Assembly (NCBI RefSeq): GCF_028598745.1
Contig: NZ_JAQRFK010000030.1
Span: 1 to 37,695, forward strand
Length of the DNA: 37,695 nucleotides
Source of the DNA: Xenorhabdus sp. IM139775
GTDB lineage: Bacteria > Pseudomonadota > Gammaproteobacteria > Enterobacterales > Enterobacteriaceae
Reading direction: 5' to 3'
Shown here piece after piece: positions 18,801-22,486 of this stretch. Each line of letters starts with the position of its first letter. Position 1 is the stretch's first letter. Under the pieces are notes generated by a model, which saw only the letters and a program-made list of their open reading frames with translations, was not told where the DNA came from and did no database searches. The position numbers were made by a program, and so were the translations under genes.

Positions 18801-21007
18801 TTCGTACCGGAAGTCGCCTGATCATTGCTGACATGGGTGATCACATTGGCACCGCCCAACATCGCTGATGCGAGATCGCCTTCACCCACCTTGGTCAGGA
18901 CGTTGGTGCCACCCACAAGAATGGAGGAAACGTTGCCATTCCCCTTTTGAGTCAGGACATTAGCCCCGCCAATACCAAACCAGAAGGCATCACCATGACC
19001 CATTTGGGTATGGGTATTGAAACCACCGCCCATGGCGATACGGCTGTTGCCATTGCCTTTGTGGATGGAGATATTGCCCACCGCCAGCAGGTGCGCAAGG
19101 TAGCGGCCATCGCCCACGCGAACCAGCACGTTGGCGGCTCCCCCCGCGTTGACGTCCATATCACCCTGCTGCGCCTGATGAAGAATGACGTTGGCAATCC
19201 CCGCGCCATTGAAGTAGACATTACCGCGTGTGACGTTGGATTTGATGACGTTGGCACCACCGGCACCGGTATAATGAATGTCCCCTGAACTTTCACCGCT
19301 GTCAGTGGCTGATTTGAACAGTTCAAGATCTTGATATTCATGCATACCCGACACACGGGCAGCAATTGTGCGTTCGGTATTCACCCGGTAATGCAGGTCA
19401 CTCAGCGAATAGCTGCCGACGCCCATGGGCTTATAACCGTTGCCAGTCGAAAAAGTTTCGTTGGCAAAATCCGGGGAACGCTCACTGAACTTGTAGCAAG
19501 GGCGCGCGAAATATTGCAGCACGCCGGTTTTGGGATCGTTTCTCAGTTCGACCACCACCACCTTCTTGTATCTGCCAAACGCCTTGGAATAAACATAGGT
19601 GTTTGGCATCCGGTTGGATTTCACCGCCGTCACATCGGCAGTCCTTTCATTCTCATCAAAGGCATAACCACCCATCTTAGCATCGGACAGGGTGATATCT
19701 GCGGCATTAATCAGGACACCACCGCCATAATTCACCCATTGGTTTTCCGTCAGTTTTTGCTCAATGGCATCAATGGATACGGCTTTCCGCTGTTCAACGG
19801 TCAGGTTTGACAACCGATAGGCACCATCAGCGCCAACAGAATTAAAGTGTCCCGCAGCAGAGATATCCTGTTTATCCAGCCCCTTGAGATGCTTTCCTTC
19901 TTTATACCAAGCTGTCGAGTAGTATCTCAGCTTGCCGGTTTCAGGATCATTGGAGAGCTTAACCTTGTTGATTTTAGTATGCGTACCATCCTCAAACGCA
20001 AACAGGTACGTGTTCGGCTCCCGTGCCGATTTAACCCCGATCACCTGATGAAAGGCACCAATCCATTCACCACTCAGGGTGGCACTGGTCAGCACAACCT
20101 CTTCTGCGTTGGCATACTCTATCCCTTCACTGCCGAAGTCATTGCCTGCGCCTTTGCGGGTAATTTCGTTATAACCGCCCGCTCCCGTGAAATGGATATG
20201 ACCGTGTGCCACATCGGAGTAGAGGCTGTTGTATCCCCCCACGCCGTTAAACCGGATATCCCCCTTGGTTTCAGCGTAGACGTCATTCGCCTGGCGGGTA
20301 CGCTCAACGCGGTTATAAGCGCCCGCGCCTCCCAGCGTAATGTCCCCGGCCTTACCTTTGCGAACAATAAAGTTATAGGCACCGGCACCGGAAAAATGAA
20401 TATTTCCCGTCTCGACCCTGGAACTGATGACGTTTGCTGCGCCAGCCCCACCAAAAGTCACATTTCCCTGAGAACCTTGGTACTGATTAAGCCAAGTACG
20501 GTCGATCTTATTGCCGGCACCGGCACCGGCAAAAGAGAGATTGCCCTGATTGGTTTCATGCCAGATTTCGTTGTAAGCACCTGCTCCCTTGAAGCTAATA
20601 TCACCCTGCAAGCCTTTACGCGTGATGCTATTGTATCCGGCAGCCCCAGAATAAAAGATGCCGCTCTTGTCACCGGTATGATTGATTTTCACTGCACCAG
20701 CAACGCCTTCGTATGTTATCGGGCCGCTGTGTGTCTTAGTGATTGAAGTGTAACCACTTCCCCCTTTGACCGTGAGATTGCCCCCGGTATCATGGATATC
20801 CAGATATCCGGCACCCCCGACAATCGTATCGTGTCCCCATGTCGTATTGACCTGTGCCGCAAGGGAGCCAACAACAATATGGTCATTCCCGCCATAAGCA
20901 TTAATGACGCCGCCAAAACCGATGGCAGTGATATTATTTCCCTCATCATCATCTTCATATACACCAGTAAAGGTATACGCTAAGCTGCGGCCGACTGATT
21001 TTCCCAT
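6860..21007 (-). CDS. rtxA: MARTX multifunctional-autoprocessing repeats-in-toxin, RtxA
   Basis: A secreted giant toxin of 4715 residues, strongly similar from memory to Vibrio cholerae MARTX at both ends. Order: N-terminus beginning MGKSVGRSLAYTFTG; 20-residue glycine-rich A repeats (~85-290); a spacer; about 35 B repeats of 19 residues (~640-1320); an Ala/Glu/Gln-rich linker (~1560-1870); an NADase-like effector (~1915-2245); RID (~2250-2870); ABH (~2900-3190); a C58-like protease (~3200-3590); CPD (~3600-3815); and C-terminal repeats (~4360-4570). The repeats are thought to form the pore that carries the effectors into the host cell, where inositol hexakisphosphate activates CPD to release them. 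A CAGGA site lies 8 nt before the ATG. The frame is open throughout, so the gene looks functional. Exported by RtxBDE, encoded divergently. Confidence 0.98.
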   Translation of the reverse strand: MGKSVGRSLAYTFTGVYEDDDEGNNITAIGFGGVINAYGGNDHIVVGSLAAQVNTTWGHDTIVGGAGYLDIHDTGGNLTVKGGSGYTSITKTHSGPITYEGVAGAVKINHTGDKSGIFYSGAAGYNSITRKGLQGDISFKGAGAYNEIWHETNQGNLSFAGAGAGNKIDRTWLNQYQGSQGNVTFGGAGAANVISSRVETGNIHFSGAGAYNFIVRKGKAGDITLGGAGAYNRVERTRQANDVYAETKGDIRFNGVGGYNSLYSDVAHGHIHFTGAGGYNEITRKGAGNDFGSEGIEYANAEEVVLTSATLSGEWIGAFHQVIGVKSAREPNTYLFAFEDGTHTKINKVKLSNDPETGKLRYYSTAWYKEGKHLKGLDKQDISAAGHFNSVGADGAYRLSNLTVEQRKAVSIDAIEQKLTENQWVNYGGGVLINAADITLSDAKMGGYAFDENERTADVTAVKSNRMPNTYVYSKAFGRYKKVVVVELRNDPKTGVLQYFARPCYKFSERSPDFANETFSTGNGYKPMGVGSYSLSDLHYRVNTERTIAARVSGMHEYQDLELFKSATDSGESSGDIHYTGAGGANVIKSNVTRGNVYFNGAGIANVILHQAQQGDMDVNAGGAANVLVRVGDGRYLAHLLAVGNISIHKGNGNSRIAMGGGFNTHTQMGHGDAFWFGIGGANVLTQKGNGNVSSILVGGTNVLTKVGEGDLASAMLGGANVITHVSNDQATSGTKAIALGGANVLTKKGKGHVQAVMGGGANVLTHIGDGNTTGMMLGGANILTKVGNGDTTGIMFGLGNILTHVGNGQTLGVMAGAGNLFTKVQDGTAIAAMIGAGNIFTHVGKGNDWALMGGAGNIFTKVGDGDALALMLALGNVFTHVGDGMSVALMIAKGNIATKVGDGDALSAMIGKGNIFTQIGHGSTFAAMIGGANVLTKVGTGLTVALMVGKANIYTHVIRDNKASTSIGLFAGTANVMTKVGNGTTLAAMFGKANIMTHVGNGLTGVLALGKANIVTKVGDDLLGVVAVSEANVVTHVGDGTTAAVLAGKGNILTKVGKGPTVGLLISEIGNIMTHVGDGTTVGFAKGDANIITKVGDGLGINAAWGKANVLTHAGDGDRYNFAKGDANIITKVGNGQEVTVVQGQANIVTHVGNGDDYTGAWGKANVITKVGDGRNVVLAKGDANIVTQIGDGDSFNALWSQGNVVTKVGDGMQVTAAKGKGNITTTVGDGLSVTAAHGDLNINTKVGDGVSVNVAWGKLNVNTKVGDGLNVSVMKGEGNANIHVGDGLNIHASYARNNVAIQVGNGDFYSLAVAKSNTQSDKLGTLFSNIKQTLLGVAGSQGINYLVNGDEASTSGTHKGRGAIDLPAVSSLNGFKLTEMGDVTSDLKNSLKGVVTGVDAPDIDSIQNKLGDEARLNPNQSRNLIINGDFEQGAEGWQHTNGIEASHSAKAYGLSAEGHGERVSELDVQGNTHIYQDIQDLTAGEDIVVKFDFARRVGSSADNGLEVWWNGEVVFAAANGKAEWQNKALTLTAKAGSNRLAFSGIGLNDGFGYVLDNVVAMSELSGSGIADHVKQDQAAQNALQDKERAEAGRLRLEQERDNQLNAISGTQAQLESTDLAVLNANGQTQRNAIQGESQAVADELQANVKGLEALNSHAIYHGKSGKQHRDQFARGLLGHVQTDLDKANETARNQLDHAQKAAAGHLGDIKEAVAKSETGALNAEQNRQHAEQDAGDAHLQAENRRKEALSYEQRAYQAGRDGESAAQKAEQRGQHEASAADSKTTQVQNDAKGAKLADNYKPKRAGATGSGLSGSAYESHYSEYIEKAEQSKSHINPESTVQADGEFSEELQGLDNNLNGLGDAKAALSRLQINRGIRVKKSVLTSEHTEMSVNPPVSQPTDAVTEWVRNTPPISGLDLSGLQALGEELIQQEAVSGSETESTAAIRAQKVAEVYRWLDRDNDLATEKYIPVPGFDRVDADIPDDVRQKMVASIEGYLEFCGEKVPKDQFTSLAKLFVDATIDYDWDKRVELVSRLESYGYSFEPVHGDKSIVSFWSGKNFKGYRKVLDAVQTDGKKVVYDIDVQGNDFALKLNKQLQHWSNMLDILNPDIPEQERQALQSVISASTRSNTGFWSSLYATGSRDDVYVIAEGGLRLGNYFWNVELPVLRQLQREGLVGEIRLLDKPAEAYQGMSPESIGRRLTAAGVSVKARFDSLSFAEQEKLLAQNPDKYQPDTLVYLDIKTSAIDNLLNQALPFYGLRTERNLLVRESDDDDGFEVRPWPGNQRDEFKTIRVEDPEDSTQIKAVERFILANYDNYDQLPEALYLAEDRMVSHEQGRTRIIAEKVEGSWNYQPNTDLMSAHELQEAAYVKGKIRGDSYRHVLDALKDYESTLQNSPDYGLEAVEKLTHLRQQAEGYLLGHPDSARIPALNKLLSQLKVRMEESLVLAEPTLESTGKGSFSDLYNKLGNANLKDSKHLYLDEQGDFVTRGKANIQIAMKAQRAENAVEQIKAAVSREYGQPIADAVFANVQARSLAKDGKGIDVSGLKKIYQAIEQQLSPVSATLFVWQPSDHSRLGHAALQIGQGRIQVSAEDAGEFNKKNYVSWWPKGSKSPDIRRILNVSSEQYPDLRLRWRDLSQPAGQNTLLELDVASEEGDKFGMQDGDYKLAKFNEKLEAAKGVDAKFADFSEHLGITMLENPKFLQSSGIPEYISRPFVQQVEAGGVDVFELGKEFAEVLRTAAKQQYSAEVTEKRITHVIRQFAERELSDTQDFKSSEADQGRVFRINLAGLDTAAMQAEWHKISQNPDARYQLLTDNCSSIVARVLKAGGADNVIGHTWRPKWGIWTPTELFNYAQTLQEAQIETYLHKPNQLAGEELEALGHSDKKDQALEKVAIDNDGTPPRDKEPLNPVARFLNGELYGAREDRRNVNSGTQGRLDEAVTKGTANKVTLQGDAGRLTGYYHNGDQKDQSGDSPAKKVVLFIHGSGSSAEEQASVIQSHYQEQGVDMLAVNLRGYGTSDGHPNEKGLYQDARTMFRYLVNDRGIKPENIIIHGYSMGGPIAADLARYAEHNGQAVSGLLLDRPMPSMTKAITAHEVPDPAGLTGALAKSVNGRFSVEKNLQGISKQTPIMLLTDGEGLGDAGEKLRAKLAEAGYQVSGEQTFYGHEDSNLLMSQYADKIVSTLSVSDPVSNPQHENGRVKTGLVEKALYTLFDAKSGGKELDQYSFHFTQGGSLLNHLEKLVPEVGNVLLTKGNHVESKEFLEGICFALSGRYLMEERVHGLGGGKAYLSWLTDAVKAYNDNAVNKKSDINSVEAALLNQYRRQNIGSAIQDLLSMQYSRTQNMNWADREKANQAYGGKLKANGLTGNRIDRSLSNDVAGYESVMEQLQHADKTTYMSFMSEDHAMAVTVHKGENQTVWSFYDPNFGIKSFDNYQDFKGLMDSFHKGIVTGHKSIFGYKYLASQEKDQSFYVNYNTFEDGSVTQYDGVWKQARDGEQPYVLRALKEQGKTFKLGSNITGRVVDYRDDAVTLEVTAKKVGKVLVEVESHNFKQAAHLVQSNIDKVFANPAASKLTLKVSGDINITDEVKVPLKGDVAKDNAADGVNRVVNNHDVGSWERAEVKPQSDGENASRFTGQIIIQTENDPVAAKAAASLAGKHPDASVIVQLDADGKYRVVYGDPATLSGQLQSGQLQSGKLRWQIVGHGREESVQNHTRISGYSADELALRLKQFRTDFKHTGTPDHISLVGCSLISDDKREGFARRFISALDKQGMRTTVSARSSDVAVDSIGRKYTKDAREQWVHKLTDNKIVLGWNEAGAVEGHAERVRRGISENDIVLSRVGQTDAKAQGAIAENTQTFHAPKQRDAVDNHAAAASSNNQLSYSGNIQVQAGDGEFTVINWGTSNVGIKVGQGGFKSLAFGDNNVMVHIGDGDSKHSVDIAGYRALEGAQLFMGNRNVSFNLGHSNDLIVMLDKSIPTPPLVNPFDGAARISGVLQEIGGSFNSPDWLAKQDQQWTLEGAKKYVSDLSGLDLTSSVDYKTLTDLDSQNERSSRGLKSDLESTLNKKYSEWLGGKGNIPGMGKVSRADKFRQANEKLAFNFAVGGQGADIQVTTGNWNFMFGDNIQSILDTNLGSLFGLMTQNYSSTGVAKNTFTFTPTDVPRQIVNKLKGNLAGVSADTTLADIFGVGYTPQGGIVSHSGQPVDGVAILREMLEIIGEFSGDQLQAFTDPEKLLSNLESGLNIGADGVKSFAESHGLKAKAPDESQEGQIILDKGAQSAPQTDRPFGLASLNMPNLFVTLFDKDKQAELGSQVTNLKENLTADLLNIQEKTFGFLHNSGYLKEDGDMNVSLGNYNFNWGGDGKDLGAYLGDNNNFWGGRGDDTFYSVGTSNIFTGGEGHDMGVLMGRENMMFGGAGNDVAVLAGRINYAYLGDGDDQAYVFGEGGVISGGKGRDYIVASGNFNRIHAGDDQDYVVTIGNNNQVELGQGNDFAAVFGNDNQIDGSAGNNSIKLMGYHSVINGGTGNDHLIADVVAKFSQLNGGDGDDLLILGGYQNRFKGGTGVNSFVVSGDVIDNVVEDIKQGDKIIFNDINWQNLWFQRSGYDLVLLTHRNIKDTSAQGQFEAVGSVTFNNYFDGNRAAIITQMGDKEVQGEREYTALSANAVDSLVQAMSGFAPKMGDSGFIDSLDSQTKSTIVTAWSDTTNGKSKLV
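7280..7930 (-). repeat. MARTX C-terminal repeats (GGxGxD-type, ~9 and 18 residues)
   Basis: Units such as FGGAGNDVAVLAG, YLGDGDDQAYVFG, SGGKGRDYIVASG and ELGQGNDFAAVFG recur every 18 residues or so. They resemble calcium-binding RTX nonapeptides, although many lack the full GGxGxDxUx form. Together with the extreme C-terminus they are thought to carry the type I secretion signal and assist folding outside the cell. Confidence 0.8.
9560..10215 (-). other. rtxA domain: autoprocessing cysteine protease CPD, residues ~3600-3815
   Basis: Catalytic His3709 sits in IVGHGREE and Cys3754 in LVGCSLIS, as in the inositol hexakisphosphate-activated CPD (C80 family) of MARTX and clostridial toxins. The domain starts near DNAADGVNRVV. 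In V. cholerae the equivalent site reads ALADG with cleavage after Leu; here that Leu is Ala3605. A short repeat insertion precedes the His strand (9901-9945). Confidence 0.88.
9901..9945 (-). repeat. Three 15-bp tandem units inside the CPD coding region
   Basis: On the plus strand GTAATTTGCCGGACT, GTAATTGGCCGGACT and GTAATTGGCCGGACA follow without gaps, encoding SGQLQ, SGQLQ, SGKLR-like units just before WQIVGHG. V. cholerae CPD has one unit here as far as I recall, so this looks like a recent slippage or recombination expansion of ten residues. Confidence 0.9.
10240..11405 (-). other. rtxA domain: C58-type (YopT-like) cysteine protease effector, residues ~3200-3590
   Basis: Lies between ABH and CPD, where V. 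cholerae El Tor MARTX has no effector. Candidate triad: Cys3271 in EGICFALS, His3409 in DHAMAV and Asp3428 in FYDPNFG. Cys-His spacing is 138 and His-Asp 19; Yersinia YopT has 119 and 16. Other MARTX toxins carry C58-family effectors (MCF, DmX) that are autoprocessed inside cells. Which of these it matches, or whether it is a separate type, cannot be decided by eye. The last ~100 residues look like a separate beta-rich segment. Confidence 0.65.
11440..12310 (-). other. rtxA domain: alpha/beta hydrolase ABH, residues ~2900-3190
   Basis: Classical fold markers: VVLFIHGSGSSAEEQ (oxyanion hole), HGYSMGGP (nucleophile Ser3060), LLTDGEG (Asp3139) and YGHEDSN (His3170). In V. cholerae MARTX this effector is reported to hydrolyse phosphatidylinositol 3-phosphate and block autophagy and endosomal traffic. 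The triad is complete here. Confidence 0.88.
12395..14270 (-). other. rtxA domain: Rho-inactivation domain RID, residues ~2250-2870
   Basis: Begins with the family segment ALPFYGLRTERNLLV and a helical membrane-targeting region, then the catalytic part with LGHAALQIG (His2581) and LLTDNCSS (Cys2821). The 240-residue Cys-His spacing equals that of V. cholerae RID (His2782/Cys3022, remembered). RID fatty-acylates lysines near the C-terminus of Rho GTPases, disabling them and collapsing the actin cytoskeleton. Both catalytic residues are intact, so it should be active. Confidence 0.9.
14275..15265 (-). other. rtxA domain: NADase-like effector (CD38/ADP-ribosyl cyclase-like), residues ~1915-2245
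   Basis: First effector of the toxin, directly before RID, in the slot called DUF1 or RDTND (Rid-dependent transforming NADase domain) in Vibrio vulnificus MARTX, and of about the same size. Visible signature: FWSG with Trp2058; FWSSLY with Trp2136, followed by a short strand DVYVIAEGG; then NYFWNVELP with Glu2166 and a closing strand GEIRLL. CD38 has the same order, with FWKTVSRRF, then DVVHVMLNG, then FGSVEV carrying its catalytic Glu. The function (breaking down host NAD+) is inferred from this resemblance and position, and a search is needed to confirm it. Confidence 0.55.
17055..19085 (-). repeat. MARTX B repeats (19-residue, 57-bp period)
   Basis: About 35 head-to-tail copies of a 19-residue unit with the core (A/G)N(I/V)xT(K/H)VG(D/N)G, where Lys and His often alternate in successive units. 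At DNA level, motifs such as CCCACTTTGGT and CCCACATGGGT recur with a 57-bp period. The array is thought to help the toxin insert in or cross the host membrane. Near-identical units could recombine and change copy number. Confidence 0.85.
20145..20760 (-). repeat. MARTX A repeats (20-residue glycine-rich)
   Basis: Successive units of the form G-(A/G)-G-x-Y-N-x-(I/L)-x(7)-G-(D/N)-(I/L)-x-F repeat about every 60 bp (for example GAGAYNEI, GAGAGNKI, GAGAANVI, GAGAYNFI, GAGAYNRV). A smaller group lies near 19190-19275. In that second block the protein appears about two units shorter than I remember for V. cholerae MARTX. Confidence 0.85.
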
Positions 21008-21034
21008 AAATAATCCTGATATTGGGCAGAAAAA

Positions 21035-21496
21035 TTAAACAGTAAACCACTGCACCCGACGGATACAGTGGTCATTTTGAACATCCAGAGTTCCCCTGAC
21101 GGTGCAGGCTTTTTGCCCTTTCCGGGCAGCAAAGACACGCCGGCGAAGATCGCAGGCAATAGCACGCGCATGCCCGAAAGGCGCAATCATCTCTGGAAAA
21201 AAAATATGCTGGCCGGAACGCCAATCTTCCCGCGAAATTTCCCGTTCGCCGGCCAAGATCGCATTCCGGCTGCTGTCAGACAAAAAAGCCCAATTACAAA
21301 AAGCAACTGGGCATTGATGTTCATCTTCGTAGTAGCAAAACTGATTAAGCTGGAATGACGGCAAGATACGTTGTTGCCATTCAGCAACTAAATAACGTCG
21401 GTGCAAGGGGGAGTGCTGGCAAAGCAGCATCACCCCACCCATCATAGCCTGTATCTCATTCGCACTCAGTGTTGCCGGTTGATGTGTGATCATCAT
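21035..21496 (-). CDS. rtxC: RTX toxin-activating acyltransferase homologue RtxC
   Basis: A 153-residue cytosolic protein of the HlyC family, which attach fatty acids to lysines of RTX protoxins. The segment HSPLHRRYLV matches the HlyC catalytic region, with Ser29 and His32 corresponding to HlyC Ser20 and His23. The later block DWRSGQHIFFPEMIAPFGH matches HlyC DWTSGDRKWFIDWIAPFG, but the HlyC catalytic Asp92 is Glu102 here. In V. cholerae RtxC is reported as dispensable for MARTX activity, so its role is unclear. Two adjacent ATG codons (21496 and 21493) can start it, and neither has a strong ribosome binding site. It ends 27 bp before rtxA, so the two are surely co-transcribed. Confidence 0.92.
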   Translation of the reverse strand: MMITHQPATLSANEIQAMMGGVMLLCQHSPLHRRYLVAEWQQRILPSFQLNQFCYYEDEHQCPVAFCNWAFLSDSSRNAILAGEREISREDWRSGQHIFFPEMIAPFGHARAIACDLRRRVFAARKGQKACTVRGTLDVQNDHCIRRVQWFTV

Positions 21497-21530
21497 AAGT
21501 TAGCAACTACCTGATAACGTTTTGCTGATA

Positions 21531-21911
21531 TTATTTTGTTGTTTCAGAATGGCGCGGTGAACGTTTTTTAGGTTCAGCGGTTTCTGCCACAGCCGCTTCT
21601 GCTGCAACCGGTTTTTCGCCTGCATTATGCGTTTCTGGATTAATTTCAGGCACCGGCAAAAAACCCGCCGCAATCAGTTTGCTGATTTCAGCTTCCATTC
21701 TTGGATCTTCAAGCATACTTTTAACCATGGAAACCATATACATAAAACCAGAAGCCGGCATATGAATAACTTGTTTTAACTGTAATTCCTGATCATTCTC
21801 TGCCAGCAGACCACTCGCCATGCGATTAGGCTCCTGCCCGACAAAATACAGAGAGAATACGCCTTTGTTATAATTAACACTTGAGACGGTTTGAACAAAT
21901 TTTTCAGACAT
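21531..21911 (-). CDS. rtxH: Conserved small protein RtxH of the rtx operon
   Basis: First gene of the minus-strand rtx unit, 34 bp ahead of rtxC, matching the V. cholerae order rtxH-rtxC-rtxA. The 126-residue protein has no signal peptide or membrane segment. The N-terminal ~85 residues (SEKFVQTVSSVNYNKGVFSLYFVG onward) look folded. The tail is rich in Ala, Glu, Pro and Lys and is probably disordered. Its function is unknown to me; the conserved position suggests a role in toxin expression or export. The ATG at 21911 has TGGAT at good spacing. One four codons upstream, at 21923, has no visible site. Confidence 0.85.
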   Translation of the reverse strand: MSEKFVQTVSSVNYNKGVFSLYFVGQEPNRMASGLLAENDQELQLKQVIHMPASGFMYMVSMVKSMLEDPRMEAEISKLIAAGFLPVPEINPETHNAGEKPVAAEAAVAETAEPKKRSPRHSETTK

Positions 21912-21923
21912 AACATTATCCAT

Positions 21924-22486
21924 TAAATAAATATTAATTTAATGTTAAGATTGCATTAAATTAAAATGATTAAATTATAAATGAACCCATATATCCTATA
22001 GTTTCATTGATGATTAAACCTTATTGCCAAGGTTATCTAATTAAGCTAAAGTAATTGAGTTTCCCCTTATCTTTCAATAACTATTCTTTTTCAAGCACTG
22101 TTACTCTTTAAGAACTATCCGAAATACAAAATGGTAATTTGAGTGTGAACCGATTAAGTATGAACCGAACAATGAAATGATTTTCCAACGACATTTACTA
22201 ATTGATTTAGATAAAAATATATCCATTTACTGACTAAAATCAACATATAAATAGTAAAATGTCTGTTTAGACTCTACATTTTGTCCCAATTACCAACATT
22301 AATAGGCGCTTTGATCACAGATAATATCTTTTATACTCGTTGTCCCCCAAGATGCCTTTATTCTCTGCCCGCACGGCAGGGATAATAAGCGGCTTTTGTC
22401 TTGTGAGAAGTAAGGGAAGTGTTCGGCCATTCTGGCATGTTATTCACTCAATAGCGTGATTTTTTATTTTAAATAGATTTAATTTA
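21924..22486. promoter_or_regulatory. Divergent rtxHCA/rtxBDE control region
   Basis: A 563-bp AT-rich gap between the toxin and secretion units, with no credible gene. Elements seen: a perfect minus-strand TATAAT at 21979-21974, about 63 bp before the rtxH ATG, with a poor -35; two 15-bp direct repeats sharing TGAACCGA (22143-22157 and 22158-22172); a 7-bp inverted repeat AAAATGT/ACATTTT (22256-22262, 22276-22282); a plus-strand TTGATC (22311) and TATACT (22332) pair with short 15-bp spacing; and a small hairpin CTGCC/GGCAG at 22365-22379. The long leader before rtxB could allow post-transcriptional control. Confidence 0.55.

Noticed and set aside
16781-18868. Several plus-strand open frames (309, 285 and 186 codons) opposite the B repeats
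   Set aside because: Their translations are repeats in the same 57-bp period as rtxA, so they are shadows of the B repeats and not genes.
17055-19085. CRISPR-like periodic repeats
   Set aside because: Units are translated in frame without unique spacers and encode MARTX B repeats.
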